Assembly: GCA_028564705.1 (NCBI GenBank)
Contig: JAPXFQ010000344.1
Coordinates: forward strand, 2,981,001 to 3,045,000
Direction of reading: 5' to 3'
Length of the DNA: 64,000 bases
DNA from: Apricaphanius iberus
Lineage: Eukaryota; Chordata; Actinopteri; Cyprinodontiformes; Aphaniidae
Made by a program: the position numbers and the translations under genes. This document shows, in pieces, positions 11,430-25,104 of this stretch (the stretch's first letter is position 1; the number at the start of each line of letters is the position of its first letter). The notes beneath the pieces are model-generated. The model was not told where the DNA came from. It saw only the letters and a list, made by a program, of their open reading frames with translations, and searched no databases.

Positions 11430-11830
11430 GAGATGAATGAAATGCTGAATGGAGGCGCAAAGAGGAGGGAGCATGCATGTACAAACCCACAGAAGGAAGT
11501 GGGAGACACATACACACAGGCAGCTCGACCCAATTCAGCTCGTCTGTATTCAGCTGCGCGCCTCGCCCATTTGACGTCAGAGAGAATTCATTTCTCTCAA
11601 GGCGGTAAGGTTATGTCTTCACCGAGTGGAGGCTGAAGTGTGTGTGTGTGTGTGGAGATGGGAAAGTTTGTGCAAGCTCAGTGCCTGCGCATATCATATA
11701 TCAGCATCCCTCGCAGTGTTTGCGCACCAGTGCTCGTCTGTGTCAGAGAGGATTCCCCTCTGCGTTGGTTGCAGTTTCACACAGGGCAGGGAGGAGGGGA
11801 ATGGCGGAGAACTAGGGACTGTAAAGTAAA
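11430..11830. promoter_or_regulatory. Less AT-rich segment with a perfect CRE palindrome
   Basis: Within AT-rich surroundings this stretch is more balanced in composition and carries TGACGTCA at 11572-11579 and a short GT run at about 11638-11652. It could be an intronic enhancer or alternative promoter of r3hdm2. No donor site of a convincing alternative first exon was found, so the call rests on the motif alone. Confidence 0.25.
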
Positions 11831-12934
11831 AATCCAGGGAGAATTGCAACTTACCAACGTATGTGGTTTACTTCCATACGAATTAGCTAGATACAATAGT
11901 GATGCCAACAAGATAGATTTTATTTTTAATCAATGAAAGGTTTACAAAGTAGTGCATCAATGGATTACTAAGAGACAGCAGCTTTAGGTACACCACCACC
12001 AAACACACAAAGACAAATGAGGGAACCACAAACTGTCCAACGTAACGAAGAAAGGGTTTCTCCTCTTTCATCTGTCTTGCCATTCAATCTCGTCTGTTTC
12101 TCCTACTGGCGAGGATACCCTATCCTTCCACACTGAACTCAAACATCAATATGTTACTTGTTCAACCCACCTCTAAAAGTTACCTTTCTCCCTCTCTTTC
12201 GTCATCGTTTGAAGTGTTTTCTTAAATTGTCAGGCTTGCTGCTGACGCCATCCACCTCCACTCAGCCAACCCACTCAGGTCCTGTGGGACGAGCTATGAC
12301 TCATTCTCTCCTTCATTCCCTTCTCTCCCTTCCTAGTTACCTACCAGCCTACCTTTCTGTTGCACTTGTTTTCTGTTTCTCCTAAGAGTTATAAAGCAGA
12401 CAAAGTGATATGCTCTGTGTTCTGTGTGAAGGAGAGGGCAGAAAGATTTGGGTAGACAAAGGATGTGTTCTAGGGGGTCATAAATGCATTTTTGATTAAA
12501 ATAGGAAAGAAGGAAAGAGTGTGATGAAATAAATATCGAGTTCTATGGGAACCAAAATGAAACGAGCTACAAAACTTCCACAGAAAGAAAAACGTCACAG
12601 ACTTTAGAATGCTGCATTATTTATCTAATTGCTATTAAAATTTTAATGAATAGGCCATGTAGATGCATTTTGTTTTCTGTCGACCATAACATTTCAAGTG
12701 AAATGCATTCAACTCTGCAGACAAAATATAACTGAGTGGGATGGTCTCTTACGGATTTAGCAGTGGGGAAATCATGATGACGGAAAAAAACAAAGAGAGA
12801 AGAGAAAAATGTGGGCCAATTGCAACCAATACCTTCACTGGAATAATAGAGAATATAGCTACTGCATGAATTCCGATATTATGCAGCCCTACGCATAGTA
12901 TTTATTATTCAAATAAATCAATTACTCGATGCAA

Positions 12935-13090
12935 TCTGCTGGGTTTCCTTAGATAGAAAACTTTAAAACTGATTGGAACAATGAATATGAATATATGTAT
13001 GATTGAATTGAAATGACATTTCTACTAAAGTGCCTTGAGATTACATTTCATTTTAATTGGCACTACATAAATAAACTGAATTGCATGTAT
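12935..13090 (+). mobile_element. LINE 3' tail (L2/Rex1-like)
   Basis: AGTGCCTTGAGATTACATTT, then AATTGGCACTACATAAATAAACTGAATTG, is the recognisable end of a common teleost LINE. An inverted copy lies at 25.1-25.2 kb. Just before it, at about 12870-12890, TTATGCAGCCCTA resembles an isolated hAT right end. Confidence 0.65.
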
Positions 13091-13094
13091 TCCT

Positions 13095-15760
13095 ATAATG
13101 GAATAGTGAACTCATTTTACAAAAGTCTTTTTGAGCATTTAAAAAACAGATACAAATGCATTTGAGAGGAAGTGGCTAATGTTTTATCAGAAACTAATTG
13201 GCTAGATTTTTTAATCACTCCTAAAATGAAACAAAAGCAACACTTTTCCTCGTCCAACAAAGTTTAATAACCCCCCCCCCCCAAATATAATTACTGAACA
13301 AATTTGCTCATCATCTTGCAGCCGTATGAAACACCAACTCTCCAAAAATATTTTCACAGATTTCTCACATGATGTAAACCTGCTCCTACAGTCTCACAAG
13401 TCTTCTTTGGGATGTTGCCTAGCAACAAGTGTTCATTTCCCCCCTATTTACTTAAGCTTCTTGTATTTAATATTTTCTACCTTCTTGCAAATTAGTCTGA
13501 TTTTACAAAATGTAAACCTTTCTTATTAGCTTAAAAATTGTAGACATTAAATTATCACTGCAACAATCCTAGTCAACTTCTATTTATAGTACTCAGATAA
13601 ATGTAACTGAGGCTAATTACACTTTAAACCAGATGGTTTTTAATAAGTGTAAATATTTTCAGTTCTAATTTTTTAAGTTCATTTTCCTTATGAAAAACCT
13701 GCTAACCAAGGTTTAGAAATACTTTTTTACTTTGGGAGATTTTACATGATAATTCTGTCTTAACAAATGAATGGAAACCCTTATGTTTTACTTTTGCAAG
13801 ATATTGCAGTTAATGGTTAGGAGTCACACAATTGTGGCGCATAAATTGACAAATGTAAAAAACAAAAAACTACAAATACCTTATAATATAAATATGTGAA
13901 TTAAATTAACCCCTGTTTATGTCTGTATTTCTATATCACATCATATTTTGACCTACAGAGCTGTCAATGGCCAAACTGAAAGAAAAAAAATCATTTTAAA
14001 CGTTAAGTACTTCTAAAGTACTCAAAGTATTTTTTGTTAAAAATGTATTTAAACTGTTCACAGACAACTAAAACTAAGAAAAGAGATAAATATAATGAAG
14101 AGCCACACCAAAAAGTGTCTCTCAAATAAATCTGCATAATTCACTAAACTGAGATGAGGTTTGGGAAGGCAGCAGAGTAAAGACTGAGTTATCTGATATT
14201 ATAGTATCGTCTTCACTCTGTATATGAAACATACCTCACTGTAGCTTGGAAAGCACTTAAAACAAACTAATCTAACAGCAGCAGCAGTGACCCTTCAGCT
14301 GCTGGCGTCTCAAATATGTCAACCTACTGTGACATGATGCAGGCTAGTAACGTTTCATCGTTGTGTAACTAATAATTTTTTATTTTAGAACAGCTTAGTT
14401 TGGCTTGTCGTATTAATAAGCATGTTAGGGTTTGCAGAGGACTCCGCTTGCAGTACCAGTCCTGATGGTTTAACTTCCCCAGAACAAAACTGGGTGGCAG
14501 CTACTGCACTTATTATAAACCTTATTTAATTCATGGGCTTCCTTTTTTCTTTTTCTTTTTTTTGTTCAGAAGCAGGGAGCAGTGGAAGAGGGTGGCAAAG
14601 AGAAAGGAAAGAGGAGACAGGGGGGAAACATGGAGGAGCAAGGGATGGGATAGTGAGAAAGGAAGAGGGGAAAAACTTCTCAATGATGAAACAATCTGCA
14701 CTCTTATGTGATTGGATCATGCTTCCACCAATGGGAGGACCAGCTCCATGGCAACAGGCTCTGTCACCATGAGGAAAGCTGCCATATCCCTCAACACCCC
14801 CATATTTTTCCTTTCCTTTTCACTCTCATGACCCATGCGTTACCCAATTACAAGGCCCTGCATATCGTTTATTAGATACTTGCATACAAATAAAAATGAA
14901 ACAGAAAATAGGGAAAACAGCAGAAGCAATAGGGGTTAAAGCTTGGATTACCCAGCTCCATCTCACACACACAGCTAAACTCACACATGCAACAAAATAC
15001 GGTTTGGAGGTGTCCACACAGACACACTGGGTTTTTTAAAGTGATCAGAAAGGTGAGTCATTCACAAACACACAGTTATTAAAATGAGCAGACTGGCGAA
15101 TGCTTCCCTAACATACTGTCTAACCACATGCAGTTCTGTTTCCACTCCATCTTGATGAGGGGCAGAGATGATATGATCTCTTGAAGCTGCACCTTGAAAT
15201 AAACAGATTGAGCTCACAACAACAAAGTGAGACTTCCAGATATGGCTGGGAAAAATGGCACAAAACAATGAGACAACTGTGATTGTTAACGCTCAGTCTG
15301 AATCCTGATCAAACAGAATATGTTCATTCTAACAATGAAAGAATGCGTCTGTTGTGACAGCAACTCCACTACAGCAATGTACTTCTTTGTTATATTTATC
15401 TGTGTTTGGTATTATTTTAACATTTGCTTTGACATCCAGTTTTCATCCTAACTGACACTGATAAGACTTCAATCTGATGTTAATTCTGTTATCCAGAATA
15501 AGCCAGCACAGCACACAGTTTGGAATAATATGTTAAAACACATCTGGTACTCACTTGCAAGTGAACCCTTACTCAAATTAACATTTGAGTCAAATACATA
15601 AAAGGCATAAATTGCAACAAACACACATCAAAAGTGTACAGACGCTAGTGGAAATACAAGGCTTTAGAATCTGGATCTGGATCTGAATCTGGCTAGTCTG
15701 TTCCAAAACATAACCCCATTCTAGTGTGAATTTAGACATATGCTTAGACTCAATCTTATG
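13095..15760. other. Intronic sequence, no recognised genes
   Basis: It holds a run of 14 C near 13271 and a purine-rich segment at about 14570-14680 (GGAAAGAGGAGACAGGGGGG-like). The open frames through the purine-rich segment are explained by its composition. Nothing else is identifiable. Confidence 0.5.
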
Positions 15761-15764
15761 TTAA

Positions 15765-16445
15765 AAGACAAGGCAAGGAAAAAGTAGAGCACACTTTCAA
15801 TATCAAGGCAAGTCAAGGTTGCTTTACATCATTAAGGGATAAAATAACATAAGGCAGCTATAAAGGCAGGAAACAACATTAGAAACTCATAACATGATGC
15901 ATTAATCACTTACTCAAAGGCAGCTGTAAACAGAAGAGTTCATTAGCTTTTTTTTTTTTTTTAACTCACTGTTTCAGCAGCTTTGCAGTGGTCTGGAAGT
16001 TCACTCCAGTTAGAGGTAGCACAGAAACTGAAAGCTGCTTCTCCATGTTTGGTTCTGATTCTAGACATGTTGAGTGGACTGGGGGTCTGAGGATTGGTAT
16101 AGTGGCAACGACTCTTCCACATACCTTGGAGCTAAGCCATTCAATACATTTATAAAATAGTTACAGTATTTTGAAGTCTGTTTTCTGAGCTACAGGGAGC
16201 CAGTATAAGGATTTTAGAACTCGGTTGATATGTTCTACTTTCCTGGTTCTAATGAGGACGTGAGCAGCAGCGTTCTGGATCAGCTTCAGCTGTCTGATTG
16301 ACTTTTTAGGTAGACCTGTGAGGATGCTGTTTCAGTAATCAAGCCGACTAAAGATGAACACACTGATGACTTTTTCATGGTCCTGTTGTGACATTAGTTC
16401 TTTAATGCTAGATATGTACTTTAGGTGATAGAAGCAAGGTTCTTC
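15765..16445 (-). mobile_element. Old L2-like LINE, 3' portion of the reverse transcriptase ORF and UTR
   Basis: On the minus strand it carries degenerate copies of the segment seen intact at 46.9-47.2 kb (region coding LPKRAVRQMQYIQNAAARVL). It ends with the same 3' tail (GACAAGGCAAGG on the plus strand at about 15765). Stops and indels show it is dead. Confidence 0.7.
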
Positions 16446-16697
16446 TAGGTTTCAGTAAGTTAAATTTAGGAGCTTTTAAAGACCTTTTTAGACCAGTATG
16501 AACAAAACTTAAGACCAACACAAAGCATTAATAGAAAGTTGACTAATCCCAAAATTTAAAAACCTTTTATTTTCATTAACTTAGTTATCAAAGATCAGAT
16601 TTACATTAATTCTGTATCACAGGGGATAACCAGAACCTTCACCTACCTAATTCAAATAACCCTCTCAACACATTATTGAAATATATCCAAGAACTTC

Positions 16698-16905
16698 CTA
16701 CATATATCTTAGTTCATCCCCTTTAGCACCAATCTCAGTTTCAAGGGTTTTGAGTTGGGAAAGTTTGTCTTTGTATACCCTTCTCAGGGCATTTGACTTG
16801 GAGAGGAGCTCAGCCATCTGGGACCCAGCCATGCCCTCAGCTTTTTCTGCAAGCTCATGTTCCTCCCTAGCAAGACAAGTGGAAACTTCCTCCAAGCTTT
16901 TCTTC
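16698..16905 (-). CDS. Unassigned terminal exon encoding a charged coiled-coil C-terminus
   Basis: A pyrimidine-rich tract followed by CTCTGCACTTTAG (acceptor at 16906-16907) precedes a frame of 68 codons ending in a stop at 16698-16700. The first base completes a codon, so the intron is phase 2. The peptide has heptad-like leucines and many E/K/R residues: KKSLEEVSTCLAREEHELAE, then GMAGSQMAELLSKSNALRRV and KLSQLKTLETEIGAKGDELR. A minus-strand AATAAA lies 3' of the stop at 16566-16571. I do not recognise the protein. It could be the last exon of a small gene nested in the r3hdm2 intron, or the C-terminus of a transposon-encoded Myb/SANT-like protein. No upstream exon was found. Confidence 0.4.
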
Positions 16906-17468
16906 CTAAAGTGCAGAGCAATAGGTGCAATGGATTTACGACGCAGTAAGAGAAAGAAAAGAGAAAAGAAGAAGAAAAAAAAGAAAAAAACAAAATGCAA
17001 TGCTCAAACAAACTGTGAAAGTGACTGAATGAAAAGTATCAGTTTAAGAGTGCAGAATTTATATTTCACAACGTTTCTCAAATGGAGGGGATTGAATTGT
17101 ACAGAATCTATGTTGAACTAAAGGGAGAAAGGGTTTTCAAATGATTTATCATGGTCCCAGTTTAATTTTTCCATAAAAAAGCCTGGTATTTTAACAGAGA
17201 TTTTAATCACCATATATATACACCGGGAAATCAGGGAAGCCGTTCATGAAAAAGTATGATTCTGCAAACTGCAATACCACGGAAATTTTTTTACACACAA
17301 AATTACAAACTCCTATTACTATGTGTACTTATACAACAGTTAGTTCCGTCCCATTAATTTGATTGGATAAGAGACATTCCATGAGTGCTGATATTACAGT
17401 ACAACACCACTGGGACGTTTTACAGACAAAATCACTCCGCTGTACAAACATTAATGATGCGTTCACAC

Positions 17469-19222
17469 TAGGGAAGTCCCGATCAGGTTTTTTTTGCCCT
17501 TTAAGTCCGAGTTATTTGATTTTTAGTGTCTTCTTATACAGAGTCCCAATCCAATACTTCTATAGGTAGGCTAATGCATAAAAAAAGATAAAGAAGAATG
17601 AAGAAACAGCTCCAGGATGTTCCTTTTGTTATTCCCCCTATTTTAACATTACAAAATTCTGTTAACAAACAGAGCACTTCTGTGGAGTAGCTTAAACTAG
17701 AAACTAATAAATAACATAATTTATTCACTTTTGGACTTTAGTGCAACAGTAGCGTAAAAATAAAAAGTCTTACGCCTACATAAAAACAAATAGCACCGCA
17801 GCTTAAATAAAACTAATAAGAAGAATGTATAAGGGGTCACGTTAACTGAATATTTTCCAGATTTGACCGGTTTATTAAAGGTTGAATATGGAACATGGGC
17901 ACCAAAGCGACATCTAGTGTGTTGAGGTTGTAGTTGCAATAACGAAACTTAATTTTGAACCATCTGGATGCCAGTTCTATCGCCGTAACCAGCCAGCATC
18001 ATGTCCAGCGACAAATCTTTCAGGGTAAGGACTATTTATTGCTGATAAGTTTAAAATACTAAACCAAAAATTATTATAAGAAAATATGGGTCAAAGGAAA
18101 CAGTAAGTTATTGTACCTGTCCTCTGCATTTAATTTCGGTAGCTGAGTGGTATCCTCCACTCCTCTTGGGGATGTCCTCTATATAATTCATAATTTATAC
18201 TTTAGAATTTACATAAACATCCGATAGATTTCACAGCGTGTGTATTTGACTAAGTTGTATGTTGTTAAGTTATCTTATTTAATGATTTTAGTTTAAATAT
18301 AAAATTTAAAGGAAAGGGCGCACTAAACTCCCCTTGAAGTATTACTTTTTTTAAAGAGATACCTTTAGAAAAATGTTCCATATACAACCTTTAACAGCGA
18401 AAAATATGACGGCTGTCATTTTTACAGATTAGTATTCACACTATATGTTGCAAATGCACAGCAGATACTTTCAACTTTACGTACGTGTTCCATGTAAATA
18501 AATCAACTAAACAAAAGATTCCCAGACAATTTGATCAAGGCGTATCGCTGATCAGGAGCTGAAAGTTCCGGAGTGTGTGACTGCCAACGCAGCTGGTTAG
18601 ACGCGGTGCAATGTGTGCCAAAAACAGCAGTGCCAACATCTGCTGCTGCTTCTTTCCTCCCGCTGGTTTTTCTGCCAATGAATCGTAGTTTACGGATCAG
18701 TAAACAGTTTGTTCAGAGTCCTTCAGACTTCTGGTCTGTTTAATGGGAAAAATGTTTCCTCATTTTAAAACTTGTCTACATGCGATTGAAGTCAGCTTGT
18801 TTAGATTGAATATTATTTAAAATGAATAAAAGATAAATAGTTCACACTGCCCAAAACATCAACGCTAAGAACGGCAAGATTACATGTTAAGTCTATGATT
18901 ATCGGCCTGTGGCCTCGTGTCTACGAATGAATCGCACAACAGTACTCCCTCACGTGTGATATTGCTCAATTTTCCTTCAAAATTCTTCCCCAGCTGTACA
19001 CTCTTTACACTGCACTTTCATTTTACCTACCAGCAGGGGCCCTCATGCTTTTAAGTATTACGTGTTTTCTGCGACTTGATTAGCCGGTTAGCTTGAAAAC
19101 GAGGCGGTGCTTTGACTGGACTGGTCAGTTGGCATAACTATTAAAACGCACCACGCGATTTACGTGATGGAGCTTTTTAATAGTGCGATTTCAGCAAAAA
19201 TTTGATTAATTGCCCAGCCCTA
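17469..19222. mobile_element. Region with two mismatched hAT-like ends
   Basis: TAGGGAAGTCCCGATCAGG at 17469 has the form of a hAT left terminus, and TTAATTGCCCAGCCCTA ending at 19222 that of a right terminus. The two ends are not inverse copies of each other, so these are parts of at least two elements whose other ends are lost. The body lacks a transposase. Confidence 0.4.
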
Positions 19223-20218
19223 GTTATCAATGCCTTTTGGAAGAAGAGAAAAGGGTGATTCATAAAACAAGCATCATGGACCAAAGATGAAGATACTAGC
19301 ACAGTAAAATCAGTAAAAATAGGACATCGGACTAGATGAAAAAAACACAAGCAGAGACAGGGAGTTCGTGAATTAGTACAAATATCAGTTTTTAATTCTA
19401 GAAAGCACAGATCTAAAGTAACTTTCAAAATATGTGTATAAAGTTTTTTAGACTTGAAAGTAACCAAAATGTAGGATTTTTTCCAGTATGGTCTGGGTGC
19501 TGCAGTCATCATTTTAAAACTGATTATCAAAGTATGTGATAGCCACGTGACTGTGAAAAACACACTTCCTATGGTTGTGTGGACACCATTACAGGTCGTG
19601 CACATTAATGATGACAATAATGACATTCGCAGTGCTACAATTTCATGTGTATCTGTGTCAGGTGACCTGGCTTGCTCAAGCAAAGATTTATAATGCACAA
19701 CTAAAAAAATATTTAATTTTATGACTATCAAAGCAGTACAATAATTTTATGAAACTGCAAAACATTTAACCTAAGATTTACTACAAAACATACTGACCTG
19801 TGGTACAAGTCAATTTATCAATGAGTCCTATCAATACATAAAATTAACATATCTGTCATGGTCAACAAAAATGGTCAATATGATTCACTGATGAAATGTT
19901 ATTGCACCTAATGGCAAAATATTTTTTCAAGCATTGTATTGATTTTAATGAAGGAATGGAACCTGCAAATTACTGCTGTCAAATGACGAAAAGTGGTTTT
20001 CAGGAGAAGGTGCGAATCAACACACCTCAATAAAAAAAAAAAAAAAAAGCACTCCATATAATATGCGTCTTTGGAAACTGAAAAGAACTGAACAACTGTA
20101 CAAACAGCTTGTTTTTCTATTTTCCTAACCAACTCATTTCGAAGCAAAGTTTCACAATTTAACAACACTTAGGTACGTAGTTACAGCGGTTGCTTTGTAG
20201 GTATAGAGGGGTATCATA
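19223..20218. other. Intronic sequence, no recognised features
   Basis: An open frame of 184 codons runs on the minus strand across 19177-19731. It has no motif, no paralogue in the window and begins inside a transposon end, so it is taken as chance. Confidence 0.5.
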
Positions 20219-20226
20219 ATGTGCAA

Positions 20227-21373
20227 TAGGGCTGAACGATTTTGGAAAATAATCTAATTGCAATTTGTTTTCTTCAATATTGCGATTGCGATTTAATATG
20301 CAATTATTTTTGTGGGGCTTTTCTCATGCATTTTTTAATTAATGCAGGCAAAAATATTGTGTATTATAAACAGATTTTTATACATAATTTATTCTATTCC
20401 ATAAGATAGACTTATATTAAGACGAAGGCAAATATTAACAACTTTATCTACTTTTAATCATCACACTCGATGGTCATCGGTGTCGTTCTGCAATCAAGAT
20501 TTTCTTCCTTTTGATCCCAGCTAGTAATTCCCTCCGGCTGCAATGTTTTCCTCCGTGTGGTTATCCAGGAAGTAGGATGCTTGAAGCAACAAGCTCTGAT
20601 TTTTAATTCTCCATCGATCTAATGCACTTTCAGACTCTGGTATGGCTCCGTAGAGCGGTTTGATCTCAGGTCAGTTGTTGCAAAATACTCCGCTGTTTTC
20701 GGTGCGGCTTTAACTTTCTGTCTGCATTTTTTATACAGCGCAGGTAAAATGTGGCTAAAATGTGTGTGAGATTGAATCCTACCTTATTCATCATGGTTAA
20801 CAAAGCATACTTTTGGCTATAAAACCCGTTATAGCACGAATTATTTCAGTGTGCCGTTTTTTTATGTTCGTAAGGAGCGATTCTTTCAAACAGCTCGGTC
20901 AGCGATCCCTGTCGCCTCGAAGTTTGTTTACTGGAAATTTAAACACTGGTGGCGGTCAGTTTAGCCGTGCAACTCTCATATATGGTGGTGTGATGTTTTT
21001 AGGCGTTGATAAAGGTTCGTACTGTAGCCTACCTCGTGAGGCAGCAACAATACCAAGACGGGTTCTGCATAATGTCTGGCGTTGCGCAGCATCAACGTTT
21101 TTATAGCAGATATAATTTCTCACAACTGAGAAATTACTGTTCCTCTTCGGTACCAAATAATGTGTAGTGTTGGACTCTGTTAAGCTTTAGGTCATTTTAT
21201 AACGGGTTAAAGTGCAGCGTTTTCTTCTCTCCCTGCATTGTTTGAGCTGTTTGGAAGTCGAGTGACTTTACCAGATATGTTAACATTAAGTCAAATCGCA
21301 GCCTTTGTGATCAGGAAATCGCATTTTAATAAATTGCGATTTAATTGCAAATGCAATTAATCGTTCAGCCCCA
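20227..21373. mobile_element. 1.15-kb hAT-like non-autonomous element
   Basis: The left end TAGGGCTGAACGATTTTGG (20227) and right end AATCGTTCAGCCCCA (ending 21373) are inverted. Both are followed inward by clusters of ATTGCAATT/AATCGCAAT. The flanking 8-mers agree at only 4 positions, so the duplication has decayed. No transposase frame. Confidence 0.75.
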
Positions 21374-21381
21374 AGTTAAAA

Positions 21382-24300
21382 TATATGCCAAGCACAAAAA
21401 GAAAATTTAAAAAAAAGTATATTTGAGTGTCAAACATTTTATAAACATGGCTGAAATAGTATAAAACAGATTAGAATCCATCAAATTTGTTGGTTAAAAT
21501 CAGATCGAGTCTCAGTGTGTTCAATTGTTTTATATATAAAACAGGTTTGTTTAAAATGATGCCTTCTTTGTGATCAACCCAGATGCAATGATTTGGCATA
21601 AGCACACTTAGAAGCAGAGACTCTAGGCTGCCATGCAACAACAGCGATCAAGGCTCATGTTGCCAGCCAGCTAGCATCATGCTGGGAAACGTTTCCAGCC
21701 AATCTACTTGCCAGGCTGTCCCTGTAAAGCGTCCACAAAGCTGCAAAGCCTAAACATCAGTGGGCATTTTACAACTCATTTTCCGTACCTAATAAACTCC
21801 CTAAAACTACTAACCATGTTTTGACCATGTCCTTTGATTTAAAATGTCCCATTGTTAATTTAATGGGAGCTTTGCAACCTACCTCATACTCCTGTGTGAA
21901 AGTGAATGTGTCTTTGCTGTTCTGGCTCAGATTAGAAGCTAGTCTCTAGGTCACATAGCTGACTTGACAGCAGTGTCACATAGGCAGTGTGTTCCACCAT
22001 CTGTTTACCCATTTAGAAAAGGAAACAAGTGTACCTAAAATCTGCTGCATTTTTTTTTTTGTCCTTTCCTATAGTATTCCACTCCTTTATAATCACATTC
22101 ATATATCAGAGAGAGTCAGTGGTGAAATCTTGTCTCACGAACTCCTTTGCGTTCTGGGATTTGGAAGTATTCTCAGATCCTAATGGGTATACTATTTTTT
22201 TACATTCTACATAAAGTGGAAACCTCCTCACTTCCATCCACTTAACGCAGCAGTTACGCTGAAGTTTGTCACTAAACCTCTTTTCTCCCTTTATTAGTTT
22301 CTTCCATTTGCTTCCTCCAAGAAAACTTAGTTTCGCAGGAATCATCCAGAAGGTACACTACTTGGGAAATCAGACAGCAAAGTTGAAAACTATTCAATTG
22401 ATGATTACACCATCCAACAAAACTATTTACAATAGCATAGACAGGGATTTTAAAAATGTTCTCCATCTTTAGCCATAGTAGCTCTCGCTGCGCAGTTCTA
22501 GACTAACAGACAACAAGAAGGGAAAAGCTTTTGCAACCCAACACCCAAACAGCTTCTTTTTAAATCCATCGTTAGGTTGCTTTGGTGGTCATTTTTCTTT
22601 GATAACTGAAAAAATATCAAGAAACACTCCCAAAGAAAAGGAGGACAGTTGAACAGAACCAGCTGCTCACAAGGATAGAAAGGCATGTTCATTGTTTTTA
22701 ATGGTGAGATAGATACACACACATGCACATTGAGGTACTCATTATATAAACAGGCCAGATACAACACAAGACAGATTTAGGCCAAGTGAATAAAAAAATA
22801 AAACTGAAAGACTAATGGAGGAAATGGTGAAGAGCAACATAGTTCTGATTTTAAAACATTGTATAAATAAAAGGTAGAGAAAGCCTGGCTCTCTAAAACT
22901 AAAACAGTGTTCACACCATGAGGATGGATTGCTATTTATAGCATTAGATGTTTTATTCAAGAAGGATCTGGTGTTATGCTTGTTCTCACGCTTGTGCAGC
23001 CTTCCTCTCACCTTCTATCTACTCTCTGTTCCTGCACAGCGTTCCATAAATGTTCAGATAAACCTGAATTTCATTCGAAGATAAAGTTTACCATTAAAAG
23101 CAAATCTTAATATTCCTTAATTATAAGAAGGCAAATAATTACATCTAAAAAGTTCTGTTATTAATGTAAGGATGGGTGTTTTATGCAGAACTTTTAAATC
23201 TGCTTTATGTAAGCCATCATCAAGCCTCACTTCTTCCCTCTCTCCTTAAACTGACAGCGTTGCAGACCAGCGCCAACTTCGTGGTGACTCTCCACCCCGC
23301 CAGACCAACCCCACCCTCCCACACAGATACAGAGGAAGGGAATTCCTTATTACCTCATCAATGCTTCAGTAACAACAATATGTTTGTCAGTACATACATA
23401 CCATCTAATTAAGCACAAACTAGCCTAGTAAGTAACACATCAAAAATCACCAACAATAGACCAGATTAAACGACGTAAGAGCATGAAGAAATGTTTATGG
23501 TATATGAAGTCATTGTCCTACTACAGGATTTTAGCAATGTTACAGTGATCTTTTAAACAAATGTTTATCTAAGAAAAAGGGTGCCATTACAAGCAATTAT
23601 AATAGTGACAGATCTGTGTTGAACGAACTACAAAGACAAAATTAATAAAGCTTCCAGACAATTATGTGACGTACAACATAACTTCAATCAGATGTAGCTT
23701 TGTTGATTTTCGGCTAAAGCACGAGTCTCACAACCAAAAGCACTTTACCAAAGTAAAAAAAAAAAATAATACAAAAAGCAGCACTGAATCAAAATCAAGC
23801 ATTCAAGAGATTTACCTCAGCATGCAGTAATACAAATGAAAGAATCCCATTTTCAGCAGCAAGTAAAAAGATATTCAATAGACTTGAGGTCTGCCACTAT
23901 CTTCAGCTCAGTGCACTTTTCTTCATCTTCACGCCTGGTGCGTTTCCCTTCCTTCCTGGAAGAACTATCGGCTCTGCTATTTTGACTGGTTTTATGAGAA
24001 TAGTCGGACAAAAATGATAAATAAATAAAGTACTCTCTGGCTTCCCCCCTTTTCTCTGAATGTGGCACAGGCACAACAGAGGGAAGGGAGAAAACCTCGC
24101 TCCAAAACTAACCCCCTATTTGCCTACCACTCTTATGCCATCATGCGCACAGTTTGTACCGCTCCCTGCTCCTCAAACCCTCCCTTCTGTGTAGCTTCTC
24201 ACTCTCTCTCCTACACATCTTGTTTGCTCTTTGCCTCTGTAACAATATAGTTGCAACGAAAGCGGGGCATACGTGAAGCCCAGCTTTTAAAAGAGCTGCT

Positions 24301-25100
24301 TGGATCAGCCAGCGCGTCAATTGATTCAACATCACTTCTCTGTAATGACAGATTGCATTAAATGTTACTCTTTAATAAGTGACGTTCAAGGTTTGGTATT
24401 ATTCTGTTAAGGAAGAAAAAACAGAAAGATACGTCACACAGTCTGAGGACACACTAGACGCCATTCATCACCCTCCATTTTTCGGAAGCTCTGTCATCAT
24501 GTGCAGCCTGTCTGGACAAACTGAATAAGCTTCAAGTACTGACAGCTGCTGGTGAAACTCTAGCACTGCTCAAAAAAAAAAAAATATACCAAGGGAGTGA
24601 TGTTTGAAGGGAAGAGGAGATGATAAGACAAGGAAAAAAATTTTGAACCACCTCATTAGCAAAGAAAAACCTTATTCCCACTAGACAACATATTTGCATG
24701 TTCCCCCTGCAGTCACTTAACTGCAAACGTAGGCTTAAAGATGCTGCGAGAAGAGGCAATCAAAAGTTCAGCAACAAACACTCTTTTCAGCAGCAAACTT
24801 TCTCCAAGGCAGTTGCTTAAGCTCTGGAGCTGGGTTCTGGCATTCAGAAGTATGGACATGGCTTCAACAGCAATGAGTGTGGCCTACCAGGGTTTTGGTC
24901 CAGCTTATGATTACTTTCCTGTAGTTGAGACCATGCCGGCTTTTGACAACTAAACATATCTTTGTTGACTCACAAGACGCTGAAAACGTATACGTGTCCT
25001 GCCTCATATCTAAGCTACATGTTTACAGGATTTTATCAATTCTGTTCCCCAGACAACAGATGGAGCGTGAATAAGAGTCGACACATCAGCCAGCATCCAT
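21382..25100. other. Intronic sequence without recognised genes or repeats
   Basis: Read on both strands, it contains only short composition-driven open frames. A 70-codon plus-strand frame at 24741-24953 has no recognisable domain. Confidence 0.5.
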
Positions 25101-25104
25101 TAAT

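Noticed and set aside
14526..14772. Overlapping frames on both strands
   Set aside because: They follow a purine-rich/pyrimidine-rich tract that suppresses stop codons; this is composition, not coding.
16740..17028. Plus-strand 92-codon frame ending in a Lys-rich tail
   Set aside because: It lies opposite the better-supported minus-strand exon, and its Lys run is the complement of that exon's pyrimidine tract.
19177..19731. 184-codon minus-strand open frame
   Set aside because: It starts beside a hAT-type end, has no motif, signal peptide or repeat, and amino-acid use is typical of AT-rich chance frames.
24741..24953. 70-codon plus-strand frame
   Set aside because: No splice-site support on either side, no domain recognised, and not repeated elsewhere in the window.
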